Shown one piece after another: positions 54,224-63,682 of a stretch of 64,000 bases of DNA (its first letter is position 1; every line of letters begins with the position of its first letter). The notes below the pieces were generated by a model that saw nothing but the letters and a program-made list of their open reading frames with translations, was not told where the DNA came from and did no database searches. This DNA comes from JASHVB01 sp035523995. GTDB lineage: Bacteria > Pseudomonadota > Alphaproteobacteria > Acetobacterales > Acetobacteraceae. Position numbers and translations under genes: made by a program. The stretch is from contig DATKPQ010000153.1 of the NCBI GenBank assembly GCA_035523995.1, forward strand, positions 7,176-71,175, written 5' to 3'.

Positions 54224-56659
54224 TCAGGCCAGGACTGGGGACCCGGAACAGACCGAAATCCAGTTGACGCCGTCGCAGAACACTTCCATTCCTGTGCCGG
54301 CACCAGGTGCTTCTGTTGGCTTGCGGCCGTTCGTTGCAAACGCCTTGGCACCGGCGGTGGACGCGGCAGGAAGTCCGGCAACTGTGTACGATGGCAATAC
54401 CGGTGGGCCAGTAAATCGGGGACTCACTGCATTCGTTCTGAACACTTCCCGCCACGTGCCGCTGCCATCCGAAACGATTTGATAGCGGTCGTTTTGCCGA
54501 AGTGTTATTGGACCGTTGTCAATCGCATCTGTGCCGGAAGGATTTATGTTCACAACACCAGAACCGAAAGCCGAAAAGGTGAATCCCGTCCCGGCAGCGA
54601 GAGTCGCTGCGGGAGGAAGAGTTATCGTGTAAGTGCCAGATCCGGCAAGAAAGACAATATTGCCGGCATTGTAGCTCGGAAGCGCTGTGCTACTGGTACA
54701 AACATTTTGGAACCCTACCGAGATGCCCTTGCCAACCACGAATGAGAGTGTGCCCTGATACCAGCGAAGAACGTTGGTCGAGCTATCAAATCCCAGGCGG
54801 TACGTGACGGTTGGTTCAAATGCAATAATGTGGCCCGCTGCCATACGAATTGCGGCAGCACCAGACATCTGCGTAGCTGCAGACGTGTCCAGCACAGAGG
54901 TCGAGAACGGAATGTTTATCCCGAGCACGGTATATGCGTGCCCCGTGTGGCCTGCGGCAAGGTAAATGCCGAGGATCGTTGATATCTCCATTGGAGCGCC
55001 GGACAAGTTGTTCTGTCCCACCACCAACGATTGGATCTGCCGGTTATGGCCGTTATCTGGCCCGTTGCCGAACCAGTCCATCTCGCAGGTTATGCCGGCA
55101 TTGGTGACGCTTGAGAGCTGCGCTGTGGTATCCCGATACTCGAGGCAAGCTGCCCACATCTGCGGTTGGGGGAATGCGGCACCGCTGGAATTCATCCCGA
55201 CGGACTGACGTATCGTTTGTATATAGCGACCGACATGCTGAGCCGGTTCGGTTGCCGAGGTCTGCGTGCCACACCAAAGCAGGCGATCAAGCCCCCCCCA
55301 AATATAGTTGTTGGGACCATTGTAAATGATGGTATCGGTGCGCGAATTGGACGATACCACACCGCCAGCAGGCCCGCCTGTGTGGTTCACTATGTAGGCG
55401 GTACGAAACGTCGCGAAATCGGTGGACTCAGAAGAACCTTGGGAAACCTCCGCGCTTTGTTGGCTGTTGCCTACGACCACGCCTGGCAATGCCAGACTTG
55501 CTGGTCCAGCGCCGTTCGGAATGGCATCTGCGAGACAGGTGCCATTCGATAAAGTTGTTCCATCGACAACCCATTTGACCCATTTCGTGAGAGGGATTCC
55601 CCACGAACCGGGATTTTGAAGCACAGTAACCCCGTTCGGCACATAGATGACCGAACCCGCTGGGGCCGCTTGATACGCGGCGACGAATGCTGCTGTATCA
55701 TCCGTAACGCCATTGAGCTGCGCGCTGTAAGGCGGTGATTTGACGTTGATGACCCCGGTCAGATTGCTCGGGCTGGAATCGACGTATTGCTTGGTCGCGG
55801 CGTTGAGTGGATTGGTCGGACCGCCGGCCAGCGTCAAAGAACCTGTCAGCGTTCCGCCCGTGAGGGACAGCGCCGTGGCGACCTGTCCGTCTACATACTG
55901 CTTCGGGGCCGCCTGCAACGCCGCGGTCGGGTTAGCAGAGAGTGCCAGCGCTCCACACAACGTTCCCCCCGACAACGGCAAGGCTGTTGAGACTTGCGTG
56001 TCGACGTAGTTCTTCGTCGCAGCTTGCAAGGCAACGGTGGGGTTGCCGCCAAGCGTAAGAGGACCAGTGAGCGTGCCGCCGGACTTGGGCAGCGACGTTG
56101 CCATCTGGCCGTCAACGTAGCCTTTGGTGGCGGCCTGCAGCGATGAGGTCGGATTGGCGGCGAGGGTCAATGTGCCAGTCATTGTCCCGCCAGCCCGCGG
56201 GAGGGCCCCAGCGGCGAAATCGGCCAACTTCTCCGAGGTCGTCGAACCAGTAGGGGTAACCAGAAGTTGGGAGCCGTCGACGTTGGCGACCTCTGGCAGG
56301 CCGCTCATGAACTGGGAATATGAAACCGAAGTGTCGACGCCCGCCTGACTGAGCGCCACCAGATCATTTGCAATCGGGACAGTGCCAGAGACCAGGCCGC
56401 CGACCTGATACAAAGCTGCCATCGCCGATAGGGTACCGTTAGTAAGAACGAGATTGCTGCCGACATATAGCGGCTCCGGCGCACCCGTGCCTGCACTGCA
56501 TCGGCCCAGCACCACGCCGCTCTCCAGCGCGATTTGTGGCTGAACACCGGCCAATATCTGGGCGCGCGTCATCTTCAATACTGTGCCAGACTGACTTACA
56601 ATATACTCGTCGGTGTCGGCAGCAGCGGTCGCCGGTGCCAGTTGGTCAATCGTCGGCAC
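54224..56659 (-). CDS. Tail fibre / tailspike with pectate-lyase-like domain
   Basis: The 811-residue protein opens MPTIDQLAPATAAADTDEY, a paralogue of the fibre at 52334. Residues about 155-295 are four 34-residue units ending ATK.YVDGQ, as in phage fibre repeats. After about residue 300, VKSPPYSAQLNGVTDDTAAF is the entry to a beta-helix of the pectate-lyase type, found in spikes that cut polysaccharide. The C-terminal part recalls carbohydrate-binding tips. Confidence 0.82.
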   Translation of the reverse strand: MPTIDQLAPATAAADTDEYIVSQSGTVLKMTRAQILAGVQPQIALESGVVLGRCSAGTGAPEPLYVGSNLVLTNGTLSAMAALYQVGGLVSGTVPIANDLVALSQAGVDTSVSYSQFMSGLPEVANVDGSQLLVTPTGSTTSEKLADFAAGALPRAGGTMTGTLTLAANPTSSLQAATKGYVDGQMATSLPKSGGTLTGPLTLGGNPTVALQAATKNYVDTQVSTALPLSGGTLCGALALSANPTAALQAAPKQYVDGQVATALSLTGGTLTGSLTLAGGPTNPLNAATKQYVDSSPSNLTGVINVKSPPYSAQLNGVTDDTAAFVAAYQAAPAGSVIYVPNGVTVLQNPGSWGIPLTKWVKWVVDGTTLSNGTCLADAIPNGAGPASLALPGVVVGNSQQSAEVSQGSSESTDFATFRTAYIVNHTGGPAGGVVSSNSRTDTIIYNGPNNYIWGGLDRLLWCGTQTSATEPAQHVGRYIQTIRQSVGMNSSGAAFPQPQMWAACLEYRDTTAQLSSVTNAGITCEMDWFGNGPDNGHNRQIQSLVVGQNNLSGAPMEISTILGIYLAAGHTGHAYTVLGINIPFSTSVLDTSAATQMSGAAAIRMAAGHIIAFEPTVTYRLGFDSSTNVLRWYQGTLSFVVGKGISVGFQNVCTSSTALPSYNAGNIVFLAGSGTYTITLPPAATLAAGTGFTFSAFGSGVVNINPSGTDAIDNGPITLRQNDRYQIVSDGSGTWREVFRTNAVSPRFTGPPVLPSYTVAGLPAASTAGAKAFATNGRKPTEAPGAGTGMEVFCDGVNWISVCSGSPVLA
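55770..56200 (-). repeat. Four 102-bp coding repeats in the tail fibre
   Basis: Each unit encodes SGGTLTG.LTL..NPT..LQAATK.YVD and a short linker. The copies have diverged in sequence but keep exact spacing, as expected for a fibre shaft. Confidence 0.75.
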
Positions 56660-56734
56660 TCTATTATACTCCGTTTCGAGAATTGCTTCGGCGCTCTTTA
56701 TCTAGACGCCGGAATGCTTGGTACGGGAATTGAT

Positions 56735-57214
56735 TCAAGCCAGAATGGGATTTCCGTTTTGATCCGTCAGCACGGCGCCTGCACTGACATCTATAGCATC
56801 CGCTGGAACCGGAACCACTGATAGCTCAAGCACTGGCAGCAAGATGCTGCGTTGCAATGTCCGTCCGTTTGTTGTGGTGATGAGAATGGTGATCGAATAA
56901 ATGGTGCCGGCCTGTCCCCCTGATAGCCACAGCACCGCATAAGTCCCATCAGCCTGCGCTTGATTCAACGTCAGGTCGCCTGGATTGTCAGGTGCTATGA
57001 AAACATCTAGCGTCGAGATCGAGTCGCCTTCATTGCCGATCAAGGCTGGCGCTATATTGAACCGATAATCGAGTACATCGCTTGGGTCCTTCGTCGGCCA
57101 ATTGAGCGGCGGCGGAGCAGCCGCCGTGGATCCCCGTGGAACGGGAATGAAAGCATCCAGAACGACGGTACGAGCCGTGCTGGGTTTTTGGATGTGCGTA
57201 GCAGGAGTACCCAT
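56735..57214 (-). CDS. Phage fibre-tail adaptor-like protein
   Basis: The 159-residue protein contains LNWPTKDPSDVLDYRFNIAPAL and a YAVLWLSGGQAGTIYSITILITTTNGRT beta sandwich, a pattern seen in phage fibre-tail adaptors. It lies between fibre genes. Assignment is by pattern only. Confidence 0.6.
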   Translation of the reverse strand: MGTPATHIQKPSTARTVVLDAFIPVPRGSTAAAPPPLNWPTKDPSDVLDYRFNIAPALIGNEGDSISTLDVFIAPDNPGDLTLNQAQADGTYAVLWLSGGQAGTIYSITILITTTNGRTLQRSILLPVLELSVVPVPADAIDVSAGAVLTDQNGNPILA

Positions 57215-57327
57215 GTTATCCTAGACGAAAATTCGAGGTCCTTGTGCCCCGCCGCCCAATTCACCATGGAACCTGGAGCGGCACTTCGGACGGACAATCC
57301 GACGATCGCGAGGAGTTGATTCAATCA

Positions 57328-57618
57328 TTATGCCGTTATTCGTGCGGAATTTCCGGATTGTTTGATCGCTTCCACCTGGGCAATGAGTGCAATAAGTTGC
57401 TTATGAATATTATCAATCATCATTGGGGGCGGCTCAGATTGCCGAGGAGGTGGTGGTAGAAACTCCTTGCCGTCGTATATCCAACCCTCGGCAATATCGC
57501 TGTTCGCGGACGACGCATCCACCCAAACCAATGCCGGATGAAACATCGACGAAATGTCGCTGTTGTGTAGGAATATTTCGGCGACACGCCCATCCTGGAT
57601 GCGAGTGAATTTTCGCAT
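57328..57618 (-). CDS. Small phage tail-fibre-associated protein
   Basis: The 96-residue protein has the RVAEIFLHNSDISSMFHPAL ... AEGWIYDGKEFLPPPP pattern of small proteins that follow fibre genes in many phages and end in a short helix. It may be a fibre assembly helper. It starts one base after the end of the glycine-rich fibre gene. Confidence 0.65.
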   Translation of the reverse strand: MRKFTRIQDGRVAEIFLHNSDISSMFHPALVWVDASSANSDIAEGWIYDGKEFLPPPPRQSEPPPMMIDNIHKQLIALIAQVEAIKQSGNSARITA

Positions 57619-57619
57619 A

Positions 57620-58885
57620 TTACCACCTCACCACCACTAATCCTGAAGCCCCGGCCGCGCCGGCATAGGGGGTCGTGCCGCTGGCACCTGTGCCCGCCCC
57701 GGCCGCGCCGCCCCCTGGGAAAATTCCCGCAACGCCGGTCGTTCCGCTGTTCTGGCTGCCGCCCATGGGCGCGGCGCCACCCATTCCTCCCATGTTCAGA
57801 GCCGCCGTCTGACCCGCCGAACCGAGAAGATTCACATCTCCGCCAACGCCAATGCCCGCCGGTGTTGCGCCAAGCTGAGGGCTTAGAATGGTCGCAGAAT
57901 AGTTGAGGCTGCCACCCGTCGCACTGACGTAGGAGCCGAAGCTCGATGTGCCCCCGGCAGTGGCCGCGCCGCCCTGTACGGTTCCACCGCTACCGCCGGT
58001 CCCCACGACGACGGCGATGGTTTGACCCGGCGTCAGTCCTGTGATGCGTTTGCGGGCGTAGCCACCCCCAGATCCTCCGCCGGAACCACCGTAGGTTGGC
58101 ACGCCGGTGATCGACGCAAAGCTCCCTGCGCCACCGCCCCAAACCTCCACTTCAACTTGGTTCACACCTGCGGGCACCATAAATGTGCCCGATTGTGCAA
58201 AGCATTCGACGCCCGACCCGAACCCGGGACGCAACATCGGTAGTTTCCACGAGATGAACGGTGCTGTAGGGAGGGTCGCAATATTGGCAGCATATATTGC
58301 GGACTGCCCATAGGTGACTGTGATGGCGTACAGTCCTATCCATCCGTTGTCTACTGGTGGCGTAAGTTGGACGCCTGTTGTGGCTGGCGTTCCGGCCTTC
58401 ATCTGTAGCTGGACACTTTGCGTACGAAGGGTATTCTGGGCCGTACCGGAATTTGCCGGCCCGCTGTAAGGTTGAGACGGAGAAGCAGCATTGTAGTACG
58501 GTAACACGATAGGTTTGATGTCGCTTTCCTGAAAGGCTGCTTCGATGAGATAGTTCGCCGACTGGCCGGACACTGTTGGAGCAGCTAAGGTAAAATTAGT
58601 CGGCCCAATATTTATTCCTATTTTAAGCAGAGGATCGGTTGTGTCCGCAGGCAGAGAGCCATAGGGAAGCGCATCTATCACAGACAGCTGGGAAATCGTG
58701 CCCGGCCCAACCGTAACCGTCATCGAAGGCGGAAGAGTTGGCGTGCAGGCTAATCCGTCCACAACGGGAGAAATACCCAACACAGCCTGAGCCAGATAGC
58801 CCAAGGCAGTCATTGCATTTCTATTTACGGACAACAGGTCGGTATCAAGGGGAATACTCCCGGGGTAGACTATATTCCGGTCCAT
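57620..58885 (-). CDS. Glycine-rich tail fibre protein
   Basis: The 421-residue protein has an N-terminal attachment region (MDRNIVYPGSIPLDTDLLS), a beta-rich middle, and from about residue 235 a glycine-rich C-terminal domain (EVWGGGAGS, GGSGGGSGGGYARK, GGMGGAAPMGGS) ending in SGLVVVRW. That ending is typical of phage glycine-rich receptor-binding tips. Confidence 0.8.
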   Translation of the reverse strand: MDRNIVYPGSIPLDTDLLSVNRNAMTALGYLAQAVLGISPVVDGLACTPTLPPSMTVTVGPGTISQLSVIDALPYGSLPADTTDPLLKIGINIGPTNFTLAAPTVSGQSANYLIEAAFQESDIKPIVLPYYNAASPSQPYSGPANSGTAQNTLRTQSVQLQMKAGTPATTGVQLTPPVDNGWIGLYAITVTYGQSAIYAANIATLPTAPFISWKLPMLRPGFGSGVECFAQSGTFMVPAGVNQVEVEVWGGGAGSFASITGVPTYGGSGGGSGGGYARKRITGLTPGQTIAVVVGTGGSGGTVQGGAATAGGTSSFGSYVSATGGSLNYSATILSPQLGATPAGIGVGGDVNLLGSAGQTAALNMGGMGGAAPMGGSQNSGTTGVAGIFPGGGAAGAGTGASGTTPYAGAAGASGLVVVRW

Positions 58886-58911
58886 TTTGTCCTCATATCG
58901 CCAGGGGAGCT

Positions 58912-59586
58912 TTAGCTGCTAATGTTTGTCCAGGCGATGACGCCGATTGGAAGAACGCCGGTAATTGCACTAAGAATGTCTCCGTCGGTGACTTGTGTCT
59001 GTATCATGCTCAAACTGCCGTACTCCAGCGCGCCTGCACCATAGCCGCCACCACCGCAACACCACCCGGTAACAAAAGCTATTCCCACGCCCACGGGCCT
59101 ATAGGCCGTGACAAAAAACTGAAAGGGTAAATAGAGGTCGCCCCAACCGCCAGCATAACCGTAGGCCAGACCGGTCACCGTTTCACCCGTGCCTCCGTAT
59201 CCACCGGTATCAAGGGTATTGGTCGGCTCAAATAAGGCTGGGGCGCGTCCGGTGAGGTCGGTTAATGCCGAGACGACAGCTTCTCTTGTTCCCCGATCGC
59301 GTATCAACTCTTCTTGTATGCGCGAACGATAGGCATTATCCGTCTCGCCACTTCGTCGGCACAAGCTGGTGCCAAAATAGTCGGCCGCTATTAAGTCCAG
59401 CCACATGCCGGATGCGGTTGAAATACGAGTCTGGTCTTTGACCGTCTGCAACAGTGCATATACCCAGGTCCAGGCCCAAGCGACGCCACTAAGAACGGTA
59501 TCAAGGACAGGCGTATCATCCGGGAACCATCGCAATGGCAGCACCTGTTTCATGCGCCAGAGCATATCTTGCTGATCGCCTATCAT
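58912..59586 (-). CDS. Phage tail protein I-like baseplate component
   Basis: The 224-residue protein occupies the gpI position directly after J (gap of two bases) and has WAWTWVYALLQTVKDQTRISTASG, DLIAADYFG, and ETDNAYRSRIQEELIRDRGTREAV, which fit this family. The C-terminal third is glycine/tyrosine-rich. It links the baseplate wedge to the fibres. Confidence 0.75.
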   Translation of the reverse strand: MIGDQQDMLWRMKQVLPLRWFPDDTPVLDTVLSGVAWAWTWVYALLQTVKDQTRISTASGMWLDLIAADYFGTSLCRRSGETDNAYRSRIQEELIRDRGTREAVVSALTDLTGRAPALFEPTNTLDTGGYGGTGETVTGLAYGYAGGWGDLYLPFQFFVTAYRPVGVGIAFVTGWCCGGGGYGAGALEYGSLSMIQTQVTDGDILSAITGVLPIGVIAWTNISS

Positions 59587-59588
59587 AA

Positions 59589-60713
59589 CTACGACACAAC
59601 GACCACACCGGCCATTGCAACGCCGGACGGCGCAATGGTGACATCCGACGCCTCGCTATTAAGAAGGACGTCCGTAACGTTCGCAATGTTTGACACCGCG
59701 CCATAGGCGATCTGGACGATTCTGCTGGCAGGCAACGAGGCACCAACTGGAAGCGCGTTAACGTAGCTTTGGATAGCCGTGACAATTTGCGGCGTCACAG
59801 TAGTAACGTCGGACCCATCGGAGGTGATCACCGACAGAGAGACATCGACCTGAGTTACCACTGGCGGAAAGACCGCAAACGTCGACCCCACCGGCCGGAC
59901 TGCGTTGATTGCCTGCTGGACCGCCGATAAGAGACCGTTTGACGGATAGCCGGAACCATCGTCGACGACAACGATGAAGCTTCCTAATTGGAATTGGCCC
60001 GTTGGGTCTTGGTTCTCTTGTATCGCGTAACTGAGCCCCTGCTGCACGCTGCCGATCGCATATTCTATCGAAGCAAGTGTGGCGCGGGAGCGGCTTGCAA
60101 GGAAGTTCTGGAAGCGCAGCCTGAATGCGGCGTCCGTCTCAGCATCGACACCGTTGGCGAATCCTGCCGCGTTGGTCACGCTGTCTACGCCGGCCAGCGC
60201 AGCGGCCAACACCGTTACCGTATTGGCCAAAACGTTACCGCCAGATCCCGGAGCCTGGGCGACCACCGGAGCGTTCAGAGACGTTGTGCCGATACCGAGA
60301 ACGTATCCGTTAAGCTGCTGATTCCAACCTGCCACACTTGGGTCCGAGGTTACCGCGAAGGTTTCACTGCCATCTATTGTCCTCACCAGCGTTCCCATCG
60401 GGACGAGAGCCGTTGCATTCGCATTGTAACGGGAAAATGTGACTGTTCCGGTCGCTGGACTGGCGGGCAAGCGCGTCAGCGAGAAGTCCGCCATCCAGCT
60501 ATCGAGGTCTGCTCCGCTACTTGTTGCCGCACGGGTCATCTGCAGTACGAGCAAGATCAGCCATTGCAGCCAAAGCGCAACGGACGCGCTCGCCTCAAGC
60601 ATGGCTCTCATCGTCGAGCCTACGGTTAGGTCAATAAGCTGGGATGCGGCAGCCTGTACTGTTGCCGCCATCCCCTGCACTAGCGTCGAAAACGTCTGTA
60701 GCGAGAGTTGCAT
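59589..60713 (-). CDS. Baseplate J/gp47 family protein
   Basis: The 374-residue protein shows the J-protein pattern: GSTMRAMLEASASVALWLQWLI near the N-terminus, GTLVRTIDGSETFAVTSD, NTVTVLAAALAGVDSVTNAAGFANGVDAETDAAFRLRFQNFLASRSRAT in the core, and VDVSLSVITSDGSDV at the C-terminal domain. It is the main wedge protein of contractile tails. Confidence 0.9.
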   Translation of the reverse strand: MQLSLQTFSTLVQGMAATVQAAASQLIDLTVGSTMRAMLEASASVALWLQWLILLVLQMTRAATSSGADLDSWMADFSLTRLPASPATGTVTFSRYNANATALVPMGTLVRTIDGSETFAVTSDPSVAGWNQQLNGYVLGIGTTSLNAPVVAQAPGSGGNVLANTVTVLAAALAGVDSVTNAAGFANGVDAETDAAFRLRFQNFLASRSRATLASIEYAIGSVQQGLSYAIQENQDPTGQFQLGSFIVVVDDGSGYPSNGLLSAVQQAINAVRPVGSTFAVFPPVVTQVDVSLSVITSDGSDVTTVTPQIVTAIQSYVNALPVGASLPASRIVQIAYGAVSNIANVTDVLLNSEASDVTIAPSGVAMAGVVVVS

Positions 60714-60716
60714 AGG

Positions 60717-61094
60717 TTATGAACCTACGGAAAAGGTTACCACTTGTGTCTGGCCAGTGGTGGTATCGACATACGAGACCCGTACGTACACGTCGCCGGT
60801 CAATCCACCAGGATTAACGATAACGTTAATTGTAGGCTCTGGATCTCTGGCCACTGTCGATTCGTTAAAAATTTGGCTACGGATGACGGATTTGATACGA
60901 GTGGTATTGGCAGGTTGGCCGACAAAGGCTGCGAGACCAGCACCATAGGCGGGTTGCCAAATGTAGTCGAGTGGGTTGGTGAGCAATCGACGCAGGACGC
61001 GCTCCTGACCCATGGCTGACCCCGAAACGATAGCAATATCGCCGGTCGGTCCAAAGCCCAGATCGGAACCCCATTGGTGATCAATATCAACCAA
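60717..61094 (-). CDS. Baseplate wedge protein gp25/GpW-like
   Basis: The 125-residue protein has the gp25 layout: a GDIAIVSGSAMGQERVLRRLLT helix, then PLDYIWQPAYGAGL, IKSVIRSQIFNESTVARDP, and a C-terminal strand VYVRVSYVDTTTGQ. It lies three bases from J and four from the spike gene. Confidence 0.8.
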   Translation of the reverse strand: MVDIDHQWGSDLGFGPTGDIAIVSGSAMGQERVLRRLLTNPLDYIWQPAYGAGLAAFVGQPANTTRIKSVIRSQIFNESTVARDPEPTINVIVNPGGLTGDVYVRVSYVDTTTGQTQVVTFSVGS

Positions 61095-61098
61095 TAGA

Positions 61099-61614
61099 TT
61101 AATCCGGCTGACTTGTCATGGTAGTGAGGTCGCCGCGCGAGTCCGTATGGACATGGACGTCATAGTGCTCGCGGAGCCTCGAGAGCGGTCCTTGGCTGTC
61201 GTACACGTCGCCGGTTACATATAAACTGCCCCCTATGCGTACGGTCCCGTCATTCAACAGCTTTAGATAGCTTCCTGAGCCGTGGACAAGCCATAGCTCC
61301 CCAGACGGGGCTGCCGGAGGGAGCTGTCGGCTCGAAAAGACGCGCCCGGCGATCACTCCGTGCTCAGCGTGCCCCTCTTGGGCCAGAACAAGTACCTGGT
61401 CACCGGGAGCCGGCGGACAAACCATTCCCCAGCCTGCTCCAACCCAAGGATAGAGAACTGGCATCCATCCGCTGAGAACTCCTTCCGGCTGAAATGCAAC
61501 CCGAGCAGTACCCCTGGTCGGATCCACCGACGAAATAATGCCAAATCTCGGTTGAGCCTGTCCCTGAATAAGCGCGTTAGCTTGCGCTTTGAAGGCGTTT
61601 AATATACGTTCCAT
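61099..61614 (-). CDS. Baseplate spike protein V-like
   Basis: The 171-residue protein has the gp5/V OB fold (RFGIISSVDPTRGTARVAF, then CPPAPGDQVLVLAQEGHAEHGVIAGRVFS) and a short beta-helical tip. The HVHTD near residue 155 resembles the His-X-His metal site at spike tips. It should form the trimeric membrane-piercing needle. Confidence 0.85.
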   Translation of the reverse strand: MERILNAFKAQANALIQGQAQPRFGIISSVDPTRGTARVAFQPEGVLSGWMPVLYPWVGAGWGMVCPPAPGDQVLVLAQEGHAEHGVIAGRVFSSRQLPPAAPSGELWLVHGSGSYLKLLNDGTVRIGGSLYVTGDVYDSQGPLSRLREHYDVHVHTDSRGDLTTMTSQPD

Positions 61615-61617
61615 CGG

Positions 61618-62715
61618 TCAACTAGCCAAGTTAAGGGCAGAGGTTGTCCTGGGCGAGCTGTTGTTTGCCCGTACATGTTGTAAAAAGCCAGTCTTTACTC
61701 GGAACGTCCGGTGTATAGAGTCTATATAGTATGCCTGATCAAAGTCGGTGGCGGTTCCGTTTAGTAGAATCACATTGCCAGGAGCCAGAACAAGATCTCC
61801 TGGCATCGAAAATTCAATTGTTCTTTCGTGCCGGGTAATTTCTGCTAGACATTGCATTGCCAGCGCCAGCGCCTTATCTGGTGTTAAGTTTGGCCGAATT
61901 ACAACGTATTGGGACGCGGGAAGAATACCGTCCGAGACGCTTCCTGTGACGGACGCTTTGACCTGGCTGGCAAATCCCGCTTGAAGCTGGGTGTTCCAGC
62001 TCTTGACGGTAATTTGTACATCATTTGCGAGTTTTAAATTACGTTCGAGCTTGAGTTCCGTGAGGTCCGTTGGCTCGATGATACAGGCAATCGTCGAGGG
62101 AGAAGCAATGGGCTGAAAGTAGAGGCTGCTGCCACTTACAAAGACATCAAAATTCTCTTGCCGAGCCAGGTAAACCAGCAGGTCCCATTCGGTAGTGTTC
62201 CTGGAAAAGCCATTGAGGGTGATACTTTCATGATCGCTCTCGTAGAAACGGCCCACCGGGGTGGAGGTTGTCGTAACAACCGGGACAAGACCATGGCGGC
62301 CTGCAAAAATTGTCGCAATCTCGCTTGCCGTTCGGTTCGCGAACGTTTCCTGAGATTGGGCTTCTATCAAGGCCGCTGTCAGGTCTCTGCCTTGGATGTG
62401 GACTTCTTTCCCGATGGGATCCAGAGATGCCGTGTCAACCATGCCCTGTATAAGGCTCGTATAACTCCCTCCACCGTCAACGCTTAGTCGGACATCAATT
62501 TCTATGCTGACTTCAGACGACCAAAAAGCTGCATCAGCCCGCTCATCGAGGCCCAGGGTAGTGAATACGCCAAACGTGTTCGCACCATAATGGTTATTCG
62601 CATTTATTTCTGCTTCGTATGCCCCTGCCAAAGCCTGCCCATTCATCATTACCTGGAGCCGAGGTGTTCGGTATACGTTTGACCGGTCATTGGGAGGCAA
62701 TACCACCTCCCGCAT
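61618..62715 (-). CDS. Tail hub protein D-like (late control D / gp27-like)
   Basis: The 365-residue protein has four-domain hub features: PRLQVMMNGQALAGAYEAEI, FWSSEVSIEIDVRLS, HIQGRDLTAALIEAQSQETFANRTASEIATIF, TEWDLLVYLARQENFDVFVSGSSLYF, and VILLNGTATDFDQAYYIDSIHR. It overlaps the LysM gene by 29 bases. Confidence 0.85.
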   Translation of the reverse strand: MREVVLPPNDRSNVYRTPRLQVMMNGQALAGAYEAEINANNHYGANTFGVFTTLGLDERADAAFWSSEVSIEIDVRLSVDGGGSYTSLIQGMVDTASLDPIGKEVHIQGRDLTAALIEAQSQETFANRTASEIATIFAGRHGLVPVVTTTSTPVGRFYESDHESITLNGFSRNTTEWDLLVYLARQENFDVFVSGSSLYFQPIASPSTIACIIEPTDLTELKLERNLKLANDVQITVKSWNTQLQAGFASQVKASVTGSVSDGILPASQYVVIRPNLTPDKALALAMQCLAEITRHERTIEFSMPGDLVLAPGNVILLNGTATDFDQAYYIDSIHRTFRVKTGFLQHVRANNSSPRTTSALNLAS

Positions 62716-62878
62716 CTGGATTTGGGTCAGGAATCAGAAGCCTAGAGACACCAGAGAGAAAAGGGTCATTAATGTGATTGATCTGGGCTATCCTTAGCCA
62801 TTGCGTGGCATCATCTAAATGCTCTGCTGCTATTCGAAACAAATTGCCGCCTGCTATTTGGACTGTTTGCAAAATCAA
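62687..62878 (-). CDS. LysM-like tail protein X
   Basis: The 63-residue protein (AGGNLFRIAAEHLDDATQWLRIAQINHINDPFLSG) has the short LysM-like fold of tail protein X. It overlaps both neighbours, the upstream gene by four bases. Confidence 0.75.
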   Translation of the reverse strand: MILQTVQIAGGNLFRIAAEHLDDATQWLRIAQINHINDPFLSGVSRLLIPDPNPDAGGGIASQ

Positions 62879-63615
62879 GGACTCGCGTTCTGTAAGTTAC
62901 GACAAGCTCGGCCAACGTAGGAATTGCCGAAGATCAGGCCGGCTAGCTGCTGCGCAGCAGCGGTAACCGACAAAACATCGTTCGCCAGGGACACAGGAGA
63001 GGTTTCGTCCGAGAGAACCGTGGATACGACCACCGCCTCAGCCTCCGCTATCTTAAATGTTATGGCCGATTGGGCACCCACAATCGCACTTTGCGCCGCA
63101 GCATACGCCGCGCTGCCCAGAGTAGTCGCGTCTGCGGCCGCTAAGGTAGCCTGTACTCCGGAAAAATCTACCCCCGTGGTGCCGCATTGGGCCGCTGCTA
63201 CGGTTAAATCGGAGATGACAGTAGTGCTCAGCGATGGCGCGGATGTGAGCACGGGAGCTGCATCATCTCGCAATACAGTACAAGACAGGTGATACGGGAT
63301 CCAAGCAGCGTTTTCATATTCAGCATCGAAAGTACTCACAACTACCGTATAGCAGAAAATGTCCCAGCTCAATGTAAGCTCTGCACCCGCCGCACGCAAT
63401 GAGTTCAGTAGCCGTGCCCGCAGCGTTGCGGTTGGTCCCGAAAACGCTCCGGAAAAGGAGAGTTCAGAGTCTGAAGCGCCAATACTGTCTATGATCCTGC
63501 GTCCATCGGTCAACTGATGGACAGCCATTATTTGCCGACCGCCGAAACGTATCCCCGCAGGAATCTCAAAAGCGGAGAAAGTGACGGGACCCAGTTCCAA
63601 TACTATTTCGGGCAT
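62875..63615 (-). CDS. Phage tail protein between tape-measure region and hub
   Basis: The 246-residue protein starts MPEIVLELGPVTFSAFEIPAGIRFGGRQ and has LTDGRRIIDSIGASDSELSFSGAFSGPTA and a WIPYHLSC strand, a pattern seen in proteins just upstream of X and D in contractile tails. Its C-terminal part is an alanine-rich helical stretch. Function is not known. The chosen ATG has only a weak ribosome site. Confidence 0.7.
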   Translation of the reverse strand: MPEIVLELGPVTFSAFEIPAGIRFGGRQIMAVHQLTDGRRIIDSIGASDSELSFSGAFSGPTATLRARLLNSLRAAGAELTLSWDIFCYTVVVSTFDAEYENAAWIPYHLSCTVLRDDAAPVLTSAPSLSTTVISDLTVAAAQCGTTGVDFSGVQATLAAADATTLGSAAYAAAQSAIVGAQSAITFKIAEAEAVVVSTVLSDETSPVSLANDVLSVTAAAQQLAGLIFGNSYVGRACRNLQNASP

Positions 63616-63682
63616 TTTTTTGTGGTAAGCTTGTACCAAAGAGTTGATTACAAAAGATTTCCTTAATGTGATAACGTCATGC

